NCBI GenBank assembly: GCA_963714875.1
Contig: CAVQQI010000011.1
Coordinates: forward strand, 558,001-622,000
Origin: JBAOHV01 sp963714875
Lineage (GTDB): Bacteria; Actinomycetota; Acidimicrobiia; Acidimicrobiales; Microtrichaceae
DNA length: 64,000 nt
Reading direction: 5' to 3'
Positions 9,327-18,689 of the stretch are shown here, one piece after another (the first letter of the stretch is position 1; each line of letters opens with the position of its first letter). The notes under the pieces were generated by a model. It made no database searches. It was not told the origin of the DNA and saw only the letters and a program-made list of their open reading frames with translations. Position numbers and translations under genes: made by a program.

Positions 9327-9512
9327 ATGATCACCCAGTACAACATCATGAAGACCTGGCTCACCGCCCTCACCAAGTCCGAGCGTGGCGCCTCCCTCGT
9401 GGAGTACGCACTCCTCGTGGCACTGATCGCCGTGGTCGTCATCGGCGCTGTCACCCTGCTGGGCAGCACCGCCGAGACCACCTTCTCGAACGTCTCCGAC
9501 AGCCTCTCCTGA
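9327..9512 (+). CDS. Flp/Fap-type prepilin (first copy)
   Basis: Small type IVb pilin precursor of 61 residues. A short basic leader ends at a prepilin-peptidase site (SERGASLVEYALL), with the Glu-Tyr pair typical of Flp pilins, followed by a ~20-residue hydrophobic helix (VALIAVVVIGAVTLLG) and a short polar tail. The ATG at 9327 has a purine-rich AAGGGGAA ribosome-binding site 7 bp upstream. No tad assembly genes (cpaF, tadB/C, rcpA) are in the window, so the assembly machinery must be elsewhere. A terminator-like hairpin follows. Confidence 0.9.
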   Translation: MITQYNIMKTWLTALTKSERGASLVEYALLVALIAVVVIGAVTLLGSTAETTFSNVSDSLS

Positions 9513-9540
9513 GCCTGACGACGACGATCTGAACGAACCC

Positions 9541-9572
9541 AGGAGGGGCGGGCCTGCGGGTCCGCCCCTCCT
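9541..9572 (+). terminator. GC-rich hairpin after the first Flp prepilin
   Basis: AGGAGGGGCGG and CCGCCCCTCCT form an 11-bp perfect stem with a ~10-base loop, 28 bp after the stop. There is no clean T-run, so it is either a weak terminator or an mRNA-stabilising structure. Such a hairpin would favour high expression of the pilin gene over its downstream copy. Confidence 0.6.
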
Positions 9573-9605
9573 GCGTTCTCCGGCCAGGACGACACCGGTC
9601 ACGAC

Positions 9606-9845
9606 ATGGAGACCAGTCACGACATGGACACCCTTCAGCGCACAGCCAGCCTCATCGACCGCCTCAGCTCGCACCTCATCGCCCATCGCACGATCCGCTC
9701 CGAACGAGCTGCCAGCCTGGTCGAGTACGCCCTGTTGGTCGCACTCATCGCCGTGGTGATGGTGGGAGCGGTGACGTTCCTGGGCGACACCACCACCGGC
9801 AGCCTCGACCGCTCGGGCAGCTCGATCCTCACCGCGACGAGCTGA
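9606..9845 (+). CDS. Flp/Fap-type prepilin (second copy)
   Basis: A 79-residue paralogue of the upstream prepilin with a longer leader. The processing site and helix are almost the same (SERAASLVEYALLVALIAVV), and the two proteins diverge in leader and tail. ATG codons at 9606 and 9624 are both possible starts; the later one would give 73 residues. Tandem Flp genes are common. Which one is the major subunit cannot be told from sequence, though the first copy has the better ribosome-binding site. Confidence 0.85.
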   Translation: METSHDMDTLQRTASLIDRLSSHLIAHRTIRSERAASLVEYALLVALIAVVMVGAVTFLGDTTTGSLDRSGSSILTATS

Positions 9846-9848
9846 ACC

Positions 9849-10592
9849 TCACGAGGTCCGGCCGTCGACGAACCGCATCCCGGCGGGCTGCATCATCCCG
9901 TCATCGATCGGGAGGTCGACCGCGAATCGCATGCGATGCGCGGGAAACACGTGCTGGCTCACCAGCACGGGGCGCCCGTCGGCGTTGCGCGTGATGCGCT
10001 CCGCCACCAGCACCGGGGAGCCCATCGGGACGCTCAGCAGCTCGGCGTCGCGCTCACCGACGAGCTCGGCGCCGATCATCTGGGTCGCGCCGCCCAGCGC
10101 CACCGGCAGCTGCTCCAGGAACGACGCCCGCTCGACGTCGTCGCGGCTCAGCGAGGCCCCGAGCTCCTCGGGGCACCACACCGTGACGCGCCCGATCGGC
10201 ACGCCGTCGGCCAGGTTGAGCCGAGCCACCTCCAACACGGTGCGTTCACCCAGTAGGTCCCGCACCCTCGGCGAAGCCGACACGAAGCCGAACGACAGGA
10301 TCCGCCGCTCCGAGCGGATCCCGGCTGCGGACAGCTGGGCCTCCATCGTGCCCAGTCGGTGCAGGTCCTGGCGCAGCGGCTCGCCCGAGATCATCCATCC
10401 GAAACCCTGGCGGCTCTCGAGCAACCCCTCGTGGCGCAGCACCTCGAGCGCCCGGCGCACCGTGACCCGACTGGCCACGTAGTGCGCCGACAGCTCGGAC
10501 TCCGACGGCAGCACGCCCGACAGATCGAACTCAGCGGCACGGATCCTTCTGCGGAGGTCGTCCGCGATGACCTGGTAGCGGATGGTCCTCAC
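9849..10592 (-). CDS. GntR-family regulator (HutC/UTRA type)
   Basis: 247-residue transcription regulator from the GTG at 10592. The N-terminal winged helix (residues ~1-60, with GVLPSESELSAHYVASRVTVRRAL-type sequence) is followed by a UTRA effector domain (~85-235). The frame is open upstream to 10766, but that would overlap the divergent aconitase, and the GTG start gives the usual family length with the domain at the N-terminus. It faces aconitase across a ~150-bp gap containing a direct repeat, so it probably regulates itself and possibly aconitase. The effector is unknown. Confidence 0.88.
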   Translation of the reverse strand: MRTIRYQVIADDLRRRIRAAEFDLSGVLPSESELSAHYVASRVTVRRALEVLRHEGLLESRQGFGWMISGEPLRQDLHRLGTMEAQLSAAGIRSERRILSFGFVSASPRVRDLLGERTVLEVARLNLADGVPIGRVTVWCPEELGASLSRDDVERASFLEQLPVALGGATQMIGAELVGERDAELLSVPMGSPVLVAERITRNADGRPVLVSQHVFPAHRMRFAVDLPIDDGMMQPAGMRFVDGRTS

Positions 10593-10594
10593 GA

Positions 10595-10612
10595 ACTTGT
10601 AGTGTACTTGTA
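10595..10612. promoter_or_regulatory. Direct repeat in the GntR/aconitase gap
   Basis: ACTTGTA-GTGT-ACTTGTA: two identical 7-mers separated by 4 bp, lying immediately upstream of the GntR start codon in an unusually AT-rich patch. Plausible operator for the adjacent GntR protein; the position suggests autoregulation. Confidence 0.45.
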
Positions 10613-10740
10613 TTCTTCGAGTTCGGGCCCTCGTCGACCCTCCCTCGATCGAGTCCAGTGGCTGGCCACGGTCATCCATGACAGCGATCCAGGGCGCCCA
10701 GACGCCGCCCCGAACCGGCACGAACCACCCGGGAGACCCC

Positions 10741-13012
10741 ATGGCCGCCAGCGCATCCACCCCCATCGAACTCGTCCGAGACGCCTATGCGCGCTTCGAG
10801 GACCGGATCGGCGATGCGCGGACCCGCCTCGGACGTCCGTTGACCCTGGCCGAGAAGATCCTGATCGCACACCTCGATGACCCCTCGACCGACTTCGAGC
10901 GTGGCGTCACGTACAACGACCTGCGTCCCGACCGGGTGGCCATGCAGGACGCCACTGCGCAGATGGCGCTGCTGCAGTTCATGACCGCCGGCCTCGACGA
11001 GGTCGCTGTGCCCTCCACGGTGCACTGCGACCACCTGATCCAGGCGAAGGACAACGGCAAGGTCGACCTGCTCGCCGCGGAGCAGAACAATGCCGAGGTC
11101 TACGACTTCCTCGAGTCCGTCTCGGCCCGCTACGACATCGGTTTCTGGGGCCCGGGTTCCGGCATCATCCACCAGGTCGTGCTCGAGCAGTACGCCTTCC
11201 CCGGCGCCATGATGGTCGGCACCGACAGCCACACGCCCAACGCCGGCGGCCTGGGCATGGTCGCGATCGGTGTCGGCGGAGCGGACGCGGTGGACGTCAT
11301 GACCGGGTTCCCGTTCAACGTGCGGTGGCCCAAGCTCATCGGCGTGCACCTGACCGGCGAGCTCAACGGCTGGTCGGCGCCCAAGGACGTCATCTTGAAG
11401 GTCGCCGAGATCCTGACCGTGAAGGGCGGTACCGGCGCCATCGTCGAGTACTTCGGCCCCGGCGCCAACTCCATCTCCTGCACCGGCAAGGCCACCATCT
11501 GCAACATGGGCGCCGAGATCGGCGCGACCACCTCGGTGTTCGCCTACGACGACGCCATGTCGCGCTACCTCAAGGCCACCGGCCGCGAGGAGATCGCCGA
11601 CGCCGCCGACCGCGATCGCGCACCACCTCCGCGCCGACGATGAGGTGCTGGCCGATCCGGAGCGCCACTTCGACCAGGTCATCGAGATCGACCTGTCGAC
11701 CCTGCGGCCCCACATCAACGGCCCCCACACCCCCGACCTGGCCCGCGAGGTGTCCGCCCTGGGCGACGAGGCACGCGAGCAGGGATGGCCGCTCGAGATC
11801 AGCTCGGCGCTGGTCGGGTCCTGCACCAACTCCTCCTACGAGGACATCACCCGTGCCGCGTCGATCCTGCGGTTCGCCGCGGCCAACGGCCTGTCGGTGA
11901 AGGCACCCCTCATGATCACCCCGGGCTCCGAGCAGGTCCGTGCCACCATCGCCCGCGACGACCTGCTCGGCGAGTTCGAGTCCGCGGGCGCCACCGTGCT
12001 GGCCAATGCGTGCGGTCCGTGCATCGGCCAGTGGGCACGACCCGAGTCGGCCAACGACCACCTGAACACCATCGTCACCAGCTACAACCGCAACTTCCCC
12101 AAGCGCAACGACGGCTCGGCGAACACCCTCGCCTTCGTGACCTCTCCGGAGACCGTCGTGGCACTCGCCCTCGCGGGCACGCTGGACTTCGATCCGCTCA
12201 CCGACACGCTCACGAACGCCAGCGGCGAGCAGGTCAAGCTCCCCGAACCCGTCGGTGTCGAGCTCCCGGAGCTGGGATTCACCCCCGGCGAGAACACCTT
12301 CGTGGCGCCACCCGAGGATCGCAGCTCGGTGCAGGTGCAGGTCTCCCCCACCTCGGACCGACTGCAGCTGCTCGAGCCGTTCGCAGCGTGGGACGGCCAG
12401 GACATCATGGACCTGCCCATCCTGGTCAAGGCCAAGGGCAAGTGCACCACCGACCACATCTCCATGGCCGGGCCCTGGTTGAAGTACCGGGGACACCTCG
12501 AGAACATCTCGGGCAACCTGTTCCTGGGGGCCGTCAACGCCTTCACCGGCGAGGTCGGCGAGGGCAAGGACGTGCTCGACGGCACGACCAAGGCCTACCC
12601 GGAGATCGCCCGCCACTACCACGAGGCCGGCCAGCCCTGGATCGCCGTCGGCGACGAGAACTGGGGCGAGGGCTCGTCGCGTGAGCACGCTGCGATGGAA
12701 CCGCGCTTCCGTGGCTGCAAGGCGATCCTGGTCCGCAGCTTCGCCCGCATCCACGAGGCGAACCTGAAGAAGCAGGGCGTGCTGGCGCTCACCTTCGACG
12801 AACCCGAGGTCTACGACGTCATCGGCGAGAACGACCGCATCAGCATCCTGGGGTTGGAGGACCTGGCGCCCGGCTCGCCGATCGAGTGCCGCCTCACCCA
12901 GCCCGACGGCACGTCGCTGACGTTCTGGACCAACCACACGATGAGCCCCGAGCACATCGAGTGGTTCCGCGCGGGCTCGGCGCTCAACATCATCAGGGCC
13001 CGCACCGCCTGA
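10741..13012 (+). CDS. Aconitate hydratase, mitochondrial type (frameshifted)
   Basis: Converts citrate to isocitrate in the TCA cycle with a [4Fe-4S] cluster. The sequence follows the mitochondrial ACO2 layout rather than AcnA/IRP or AcnB: RPDRVAMQDATAQMALLQF, GTDSHTPN, then cluster cysteines in VGSCTNSS and ACGPCIGQ, and GDENWGEGSSREHAA with the swivel domain in the C-terminal part. The reading frame breaks near 11615, where one extra base splits it into 10741-11643 and 11645-13012. Removing it gives 756 residues, matching mitochondrial aconitase. The ATG at 10741 is preferred over 10678. With citrate synthase 2.9 kb away, this is a TCA cluster. The frameshift is probably an error because both halves are intact. 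Confidence 0.93.
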
Positions 13013-13108
13013 GCCGCGAGCCCGTCGACGGCAGCTCTGCGGCCTCGGCGCCCAACACCATCACGGCCTGACCGGCCTGACCGGCCTGATCGGTCGGCCG
13101 GTGCCGGA

Positions 13109-14584
13109 TCAGTCGGTACCGGGACGGCGGTCGGCCTCGTGGACGGCCGCATCGTCGAGATCCTCGGGGATCACTCCGCCCGGATAGGTGCGCGCCAACT
13201 CCTCGGCAGTGGGTTCGCGGCGTTCCCGAGCCTCCTCCGGCAGCAGGTCCGAGATCGCAGCCATCATCCGCTTGGTGTCGGCCTTCACGCTCCGATGCTT
13301 CATCGGCACCGGGTCACCGACCCGCACCTGCACCCTGGGAGGATCCAGCACGGCGGTCAGGTTGGGCAGCTTCGAGCTGCGGGGCCACACGGCCTCGGTT
13401 CCCCACAGACCGATCGGGATCACGGGAACCCCCGCCGCCTCCGCCAGCTTCACCGCACCCCACCGGCCCTTGAGCTCGGGGTCGAAGAACGCCGGGCCAC
13501 GAGGGATGGTCCCCTGCGGCATGATCGCCACCAGCTCACCGGCGGCGAGGGCGTCCTGAGCCGCTTGGAGCGGTTGATCGGACCCTGAGCCCCGGTCGAC
13601 CCGGATCCCGCCGAGCGCACCGACGATGTCGCCGACGATCGGAGCGTCGAAGACCTCCTTCTTCCCGAGGAACCGCACGGGGCGGCCGACCTGGGCCATG
13701 AGCAGGCCGATCGCGATCGGATCGATGTAGGAGCGATGGTTCGCGACCAGCACTGCCGGACCGTGGCGCGGGATGCGCTCGGTGCCGTCGAAGTCGAGTC
13801 GCATCCACGGGAACAGCTGCGGCTGCGCGAGCATCATCAGCACCCGCTGCGGCTCGAGTCCCGCGAACTTCGGCACCCCCGATGGCACGTCGAAGTGGAT
13901 GACCGGCCATCGCCGCAGCGCGGCGACGCCGACCATGCGCGGGTCGGGGTTGACCGCACGCGGGTAGCCGACGATCGACAGCAACGGCACGTCGTAGTAG
14001 CTGTCGCTGTAGGCGTAGCTGGCGTCCAGGTCGACGCCGCGGCGGAACGCCCACTCGGCCACCGACCGGGCCTTGCCCTTGCCCCAGACGAACTCGCCGT
14101 CGATCGTGCCGTCGTAGTGTCCCGCCCGGCGGCCGTACCGGGTGGCGATCACGTCGTCGAAGCCCAACGCCTCGGCCAGCGGCCGGATCAGGTCCTCGGG
14201 AGTGGTCGTGGCCATCACCAGCACACGACCCTGCGCACGGTGCTCGGCGATCACCTGTTGTGCGTACGGCAGCACCGCCTCGGCGAGTGGGCCTGCTGCA
14301 CGTTCCGCCGCAGCTCGCACGAGGTCCACCGACCACCCACGGGCGGCTCGGGCACCCTGTCGGGTCACCAGCATCGAGGGCCAGGTCTCGCCGATCAGGT
14401 TGAACACGCCGAACGCAACGGACTCCAGCGCACCCGACGGAGAGGTCAGCAGACCCACATGACGCAGCGCCTCGCCGATGATGGGTCCGCTTGCTCCGGA
14501 CAGCAGGGTGCGATCGAGGTCGAAGATCGCCGCGCTGGTCGGCCCGGTGGTGGTCGACGTGGGCTGATCCGGTGGTGTGGCCAT
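13109..14584 (-). CDS. HAD-IB phosphatase / PlsC acyltransferase fusion
   Basis: Two-domain 491-residue protein. The N-terminal HAD-IB (SerB-like) hydrolase has the nucleophile motif FDLDRTLL (~residue 22) and a DSYYDVPLL motif (~195). The C-terminal PlsC/LPLAT domain has NHRSYIDP (the HX4D catalytic pair, ~290), the FLGKKEVF region and PQGTIPRG (~365). This pairing is known in actinobacteria and is thought to act in phospholipid synthesis, possibly coupling lysophosphatidate acylation with a phosphatase step; the substrate is inferred. It lies downstream of a 6C-like small RNA on the same strand, whose terminator ends ~110 bp before the start codon. Its stop is 97 bp from the convergent aconitase gene. 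Confidence 0.93.
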   Translation of the reverse strand: MATPPDQPTSTTTGPTSAAIFDLDRTLLSGASGPIIGEALRHVGLLTSPSGALESVAFGVFNLIGETWPSMLVTRQGARAARGWSVDLVRAAAERAAGPLAEAVLPYAQQVIAEHRAQGRVLVMATTTPEDLIRPLAEALGFDDVIATRYGRRAGHYDGTIDGEFVWGKGKARSVAEWAFRRGVDLDASYAYSDSYYDVPLLSIVGYPRAVNPDPRMVGVAALRRWPVIHFDVPSGVPKFAGLEPQRVLMMLAQPQLFPWMRLDFDGTERIPRHGPAVLVANHRSYIDPIAIGLLMAQVGRPVRFLGKKEVFDAPIVGDIVGALGGIRVDRGSGSDQPLQAAQDALAAGELVAIMPQGTIPRGPAFFDPELKGRWGAVKLAEAAGVPVIPIGLWGTEAVWPRSSKLPNLTAVLDPPRVQVRVGDPVPMKHRSVKADTKRMMAAISDLLPEEARERREPTAEELARTYPGGVIPEDLDDAAVHEADRRPGTD

Positions 14585-14692
14585 GCGCTGACGCTATCGC
14601 TGCGCGACCATCGCCGTCCGGGCGAGCACCATCGCCGACCCACGCCCCCAGCACTGGGGCGGACGTGCGGGCCCGACGGTGACGACCGGGCG

Positions 14693-14823
14693 CAAAAAGG
14701 CTGAAGGACTGGCGGGGGGAGCCAGTCCTTCAGCATGTGAGCCGCTGGGTCGGGGGGGTGACCCTGCAGCTGCTGCTCGAGCGGGGCCCGGGGGGAGGCC
14801 CGCACGCTCGGCGTGTGTTGTTG
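14693..14823 (-). ncRNA. 6C-type small RNA candidate
   Basis: Read on the minus strand, the region contains three hairpins whose loops carry runs of 6, 7 and 6 cytosines. They are at about 14782-14804, 14747-14764 (GGGTC/GACCC stem) and 14700-14734 (14-bp perfect stem, loop TCCCCCC). The last is followed by TTTTT, making it a good intrinsic terminator at ~14694. C-rich hairpin loops define the actinobacterial 6C RNA family. In M. tuberculosis the 6C RNA (B11) lies beside a HAD-IB hydrolase gene, as here. A matching promoter lies just upstream. Family membership is inferred from structure and neighbours; the exact 5' end is estimated from the promoter. Confidence 0.8.
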
Positions 14824-14829
14824 AGCAAG

Positions 14830-14858
14830 AAGTTAGCTGGCAGCAAGCAATCTGACAA
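14830..14858 (-). promoter_or_regulatory. Promoter of the 6C-like RNA
   Basis: On the minus strand, a -35-like TTGTCA (14858-14853) and a -10-like TAACTT (14835-14830) are separated by exactly 17 bp. They sit in a conspicuously AT-rich stretch (about 14820-14890) that is rare in this GC-rich window. Transcription would start near 14823 and read into the C-rich hairpins. The same stretch must hold the LysR gene's promoter in the other direction. Confidence 0.6.
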
Positions 14859-14893
14859 GTAAATTGTAGTGATATTCAGTATCTTGTTCAGCG

Positions 14894-15808
14894 ATGGATC
14901 GCAAACAACTCCGGGCCCTCGTCGCCGTCGCCGAGCACCACTCGTTCTCGGGCGCTGCGCGCTCGCTCGACACGGTGCAGTCCAACATCTCGGCCCACGT
15001 CGCCCGGCTCGAACGCGAGCTGGGCCTGACCCTCATCGACCGGGCCACGACGACGCCGACCTACGAGGGCAGGGCCGTGCTCGAACGGGCGCGACGCATC
15101 GAGGCCGAGTTCGAAGCACTCGACTCCGACGTGGCATCGCTGCGCGACGAGATCTCCGGGCACGTCCGTCTCGGGCTGATCGGCACCACCGCCCGGTGGT
15201 TGGTGCCGCCACTCCTCAGCGGCATCGGCGAGCAGTACCCCGAGGTGTCCGTGGTGGTCCTCGACGCAACCACGAGCTCACTGGTGCTCAACCTGCTGTC
15301 GGGCACGATCGACCTGGCGGTGTTGAACCTGCCGGTCGATGAGACCGAACTCGTGGTGGAACCGCTGTTCGACGAGGACCGCCTGCTGATCGTGCCCAAG
15401 GGCCATCCACTGTTCGACCACGAGTCGGTGGACCTCTCCGAGCTCGTGCACCACCAGCTCCTGCTCGAAGCGCCGGGCACGCCCTTCCGGGACCTGCTCG
15501 ACGCCGCAGGAGCCGCACAGGGAATCCGGATCCAGCCGAAGGCCGAGTTCGACGGGATGCGCCTGCTCGCATCGCTGGTCTTCAGCGGCTACGGCGCCGG
15601 CATCGTGCCCGCATCCGCAGCACCGGTCGGGCTCGGCGGCGAGTGGCGGAGGGTGCCGGTCACCGGCGTTCCCGGCCGTTCCGTGGGACTGGTCCGCCGG
15701 CGACGGGGCCTGTTGTCCGCCGCCCAGCGGGTGGTCGCCGAGACGATCCACGCCTCGGTCAGCGACGGTGATTCCGCTCCGGCAGGAATCCACCCGCCAT
15801 CGAACTGA
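14894..15808 (+). CDS. LysR-family transcription regulator
   Basis: 304 residues. The N-terminal winged HTH (residues 1-60; FSGAARSLDTVQSNISAHVARLEREL) is followed by a LysR substrate-binding domain (~88-290). Divergent from the 6C-like RNA and HAD-PlsC gene, with only ~70 bp between its start and the RNA's predicted start, so by the usual LysR rule it may control that RNA or operon. Citrate synthase follows 99 bp downstream on the same strand. The inducer is unknown. Confidence 0.93.
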   Translation: MDRKQLRALVAVAEHHSFSGAARSLDTVQSNISAHVARLERELGLTLIDRATTTPTYEGRAVLERARRIEAEFEALDSDVASLRDEISGHVRLGLIGTTARWLVPPLLSGIGEQYPEVSVVVLDATTSSLVLNLLSGTIDLAVLNLPVDETELVVEPLFDEDRLLIVPKGHPLFDHESVDLSELVHHQLLLEAPGTPFRDLLDAAGAAQGIRIQPKAEFDGMRLLASLVFSGYGAGIVPASAAPVGLGGEWRRVPVTGVPGRSVGLVRRRRGLLSAAQRVVAETIHASVSDGDSAPAGIHPPSN

Positions 15809-15907
15809 CCGGCCGGCGGGCCCACACCCCGGGCGAACCGGGGGCGGCTCGGCGATGCCGTCCGAGGCCGTAGGATGCAGGTGGATCACACATCTGGAGA
15901 GCGCACA

Positions 15908-17176
<1,269 letters not shown>

Positions 17177-17198
17177 GCGCACCGAACGGCCCAGAACT

Positions 17199-17235
17199 TC
17201 TCCGCAAAGTGTCCCGTTTTTCGGGACGATGTGCG
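17199..17235. repeat. REP-like palindrome, copy 2
   Basis: Diverged second copy of the 3324-3360 element: TTCTCCGCA, then GTCCCG-TTTTT-CGGGAC followed by GATGTGCG. Only the inner 6-bp arms pair perfectly here. It lies 22 bp after the citrate synthase stop and ~24 bp from the 3' end of the convergent oxidoreductase gene, a position suited to a bidirectional terminator. Confidence 0.7.
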
Positions 17236-17257
17236 TTCGCTGGCGGATGCGCCCGGC

Positions 17258-18232
17258 TCAGAGGGTCAGCAGCACCTTGCCCACGTTGGCATTCGACGCC
17301 ACGTACTCGTGGGCCTGCGCAACCGACTCCAAGGGGTAGCGGGAGTCGATCACCGGTCGGAGCGTCCCCGAGTCGTACAGCGGCACCAGGTCGTGCTCGC
17401 AGCGGCGGGTGACAGCGATCTTCTCCTCGACCGGACGTCCCCGCAGCACCGTGCCCACCCATCGGATCCGACGGGTCAGCAGCTGACCGACGGGCACCTC
17501 GGCGGTGCCGCCCCCCATGACGCCGACCTGCACGATCGAACCTCCGACGCGGCAGGCCTTCAGGTTGCGGGCGACGTAGTCGCCGCCGATGACGTCGAGC
17601 ACGACGTCGACACCCGACCCACCGGTCGCCCGGCGCACTGCTGCGACGAAGTCGTCCTCGGCGTAGTCCACCACCACGTCCGCGCCCAGGTTGCGGCACC
17701 GGTCCACCTTGGCAGCAGAACACGTCACCGCCACACGGGCCCCGACCGCACGAGCGATCTGGATCGCCGCGGTACCCACCCCCGAACCGCCGGCGTGGAC
17801 CAGCGCCCAACCTCCGGCGGTCAACCCGCCCTGCAGCACCAGTGCGTCGTACGCGGTGATCGCGACCTCGGGGATCGCTGCCGCGTCGACCAGAGCCACC
17901 CCATCAGGGACACGCATCGTCTGGCGTTCGTGCACGACCAGCTGCTCGGCGTACGCACCACCGCCGACGATGCCCATCACCTGGTCGCCGACCGAACGGT
18001 CGGCCACCCGCTCCCCGACCTCCACCACGGTCCCGGCGAACTCGAGACCGGGGATCTCACGCGGCATCGGCGGACCGGGATACAGGCCCATCCGCTGCAG
18101 CAGATCGGCGCGGTTGACCGCGGTCGCCGCCAGCTCCACCCGCACCTCCTCCGGCCCCGGAACCGGATCGGGAACCTCCTGCAGTGTGAGCACCTCGGGT
18201 CCGCCATGGCTGTCCAGCACGATCGCACGCAT
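17258..18232 (-). CDS. NAD(P)H:quinone oxidoreductase (zeta-crystallin/PIG3-like MDR)
   Basis: 324-residue zinc-free medium-chain dehydrogenase/reductase. The N-terminal GroES-like fold (EVRVELAATAVNRADLLQRMG) lacks the catalytic zinc ligands. The Rossmann domain begins with the HAGGSGVGTAAIQIARA glycine-rich motif (~residue 145). Expected to reduce quinones or enones with NADPH in the cytoplasm. Closest in style to the PIG3 family (YPGPPMPREIPGLEFAG). Convergent with gltA and divergent from the DUF971 gene. The natural substrate is not known. Confidence 0.92.
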   Translation of the reverse strand: MRAIVLDSHGGPEVLTLQEVPDPVPGPEEVRVELAATAVNRADLLQRMGLYPGPPMPREIPGLEFAGTVVEVGERVADRSVGDQVMGIVGGGAYAEQLVVHERQTMRVPDGVALVDAAAIPEVAITAYDALVLQGGLTAGGWALVHAGGSGVGTAAIQIARAVGARVAVTCSAAKVDRCRNLGADVVVDYAEDDFVAAVRRATGGSGVDVVLDVIGGDYVARNLKACRVGGSIVQVGVMGGGTAEVPVGQLLTRRIRWVGTVLRGRPVEEKIAVTRRCEHDLVPLYDSGTLRPVIDSRYPLESVAQAHEYVASNANVGKVLLTL

Positions 18233-18341
18233 GCCCGTCGACCGTAGTCGTGCAGCGCGCCACCTCCACCCGACACCGACATCGACCCGACACCGGGGTC
18301 CGGCTCACCGAACCGACCGGGGGCGTGGCAGCATTCGCCCC

Positions 18342-18686
18342 ATGACCCTTCCCGACATCGTCGAGATCACCGTCGATCGTCCAGCGATGCAGCTGCGACT
18401 CACCTTCGACGATGGCGTGACGGGTGCCATCGGGCTGACCGAGCTGCGGCTGAACTGCCCGTGTGCCACGTGTCGGGCCGCACGGCAGGCAGGTCGGCCG
18501 GCCTGGCCGACCCTGGGCGGCTCCGCCCAGCTGGCCCTGAGCGACGCACAGCTCGTCGGCGCGTGGGGTCTCGGCATCACCTGGGACGATGGCCACTCGA
18601 CGGGCATCTACCCGTTCGAGTCGTTGCACGCCTGGATCGAGGCCGGCCACCCTGTGCTGACCCCGGACTCCGGCCTGGGCGCCTGA
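18342..18686 (+). CDS. DUF971 family protein
   Basis: 114 residues, ATG at 18342. A single DUF971 domain (gamma-butyrobetaine hydroxylase N-terminal-like) with the conserved LRLNCPCATCRAAR cysteine cluster and the WGLGITWDDGHSTGIYPFESL motif. In other proteins this domain binds a metal and is linked to Fe-S protein maturation (HCF101/ApbC) or 2-oxoglutarate oxygenases. Here it stands alone, 3 bp upstream of an acyl-CoA dehydrogenase, suggesting cotranscription. Function unproven. Confidence 0.9.
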   Translation: MTLPDIVEITVDRPAMQLRLTFDDGVTGAIGLTELRLNCPCATCRAARQAGRPAWPTLGGSAQLALSDAQLVGAWGLGITWDDGHSTGIYPFESLHAWIEAGHPVLTPDSGLGA

Positions 18687-18689
18687 GCA

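Noticed and set aside
13013..13108. Terminator between aconitase and HAD-PlsC
   Set aside because: The CTGACCGGC repeats give only imperfect pairing and no T-run.
14446..14805. A 119-residue minus-strand frame across the 6C RNA region
   Set aside because: It covers the start of the HAD-PlsC gene in another frame and the hairpins; composition is not protein-like.
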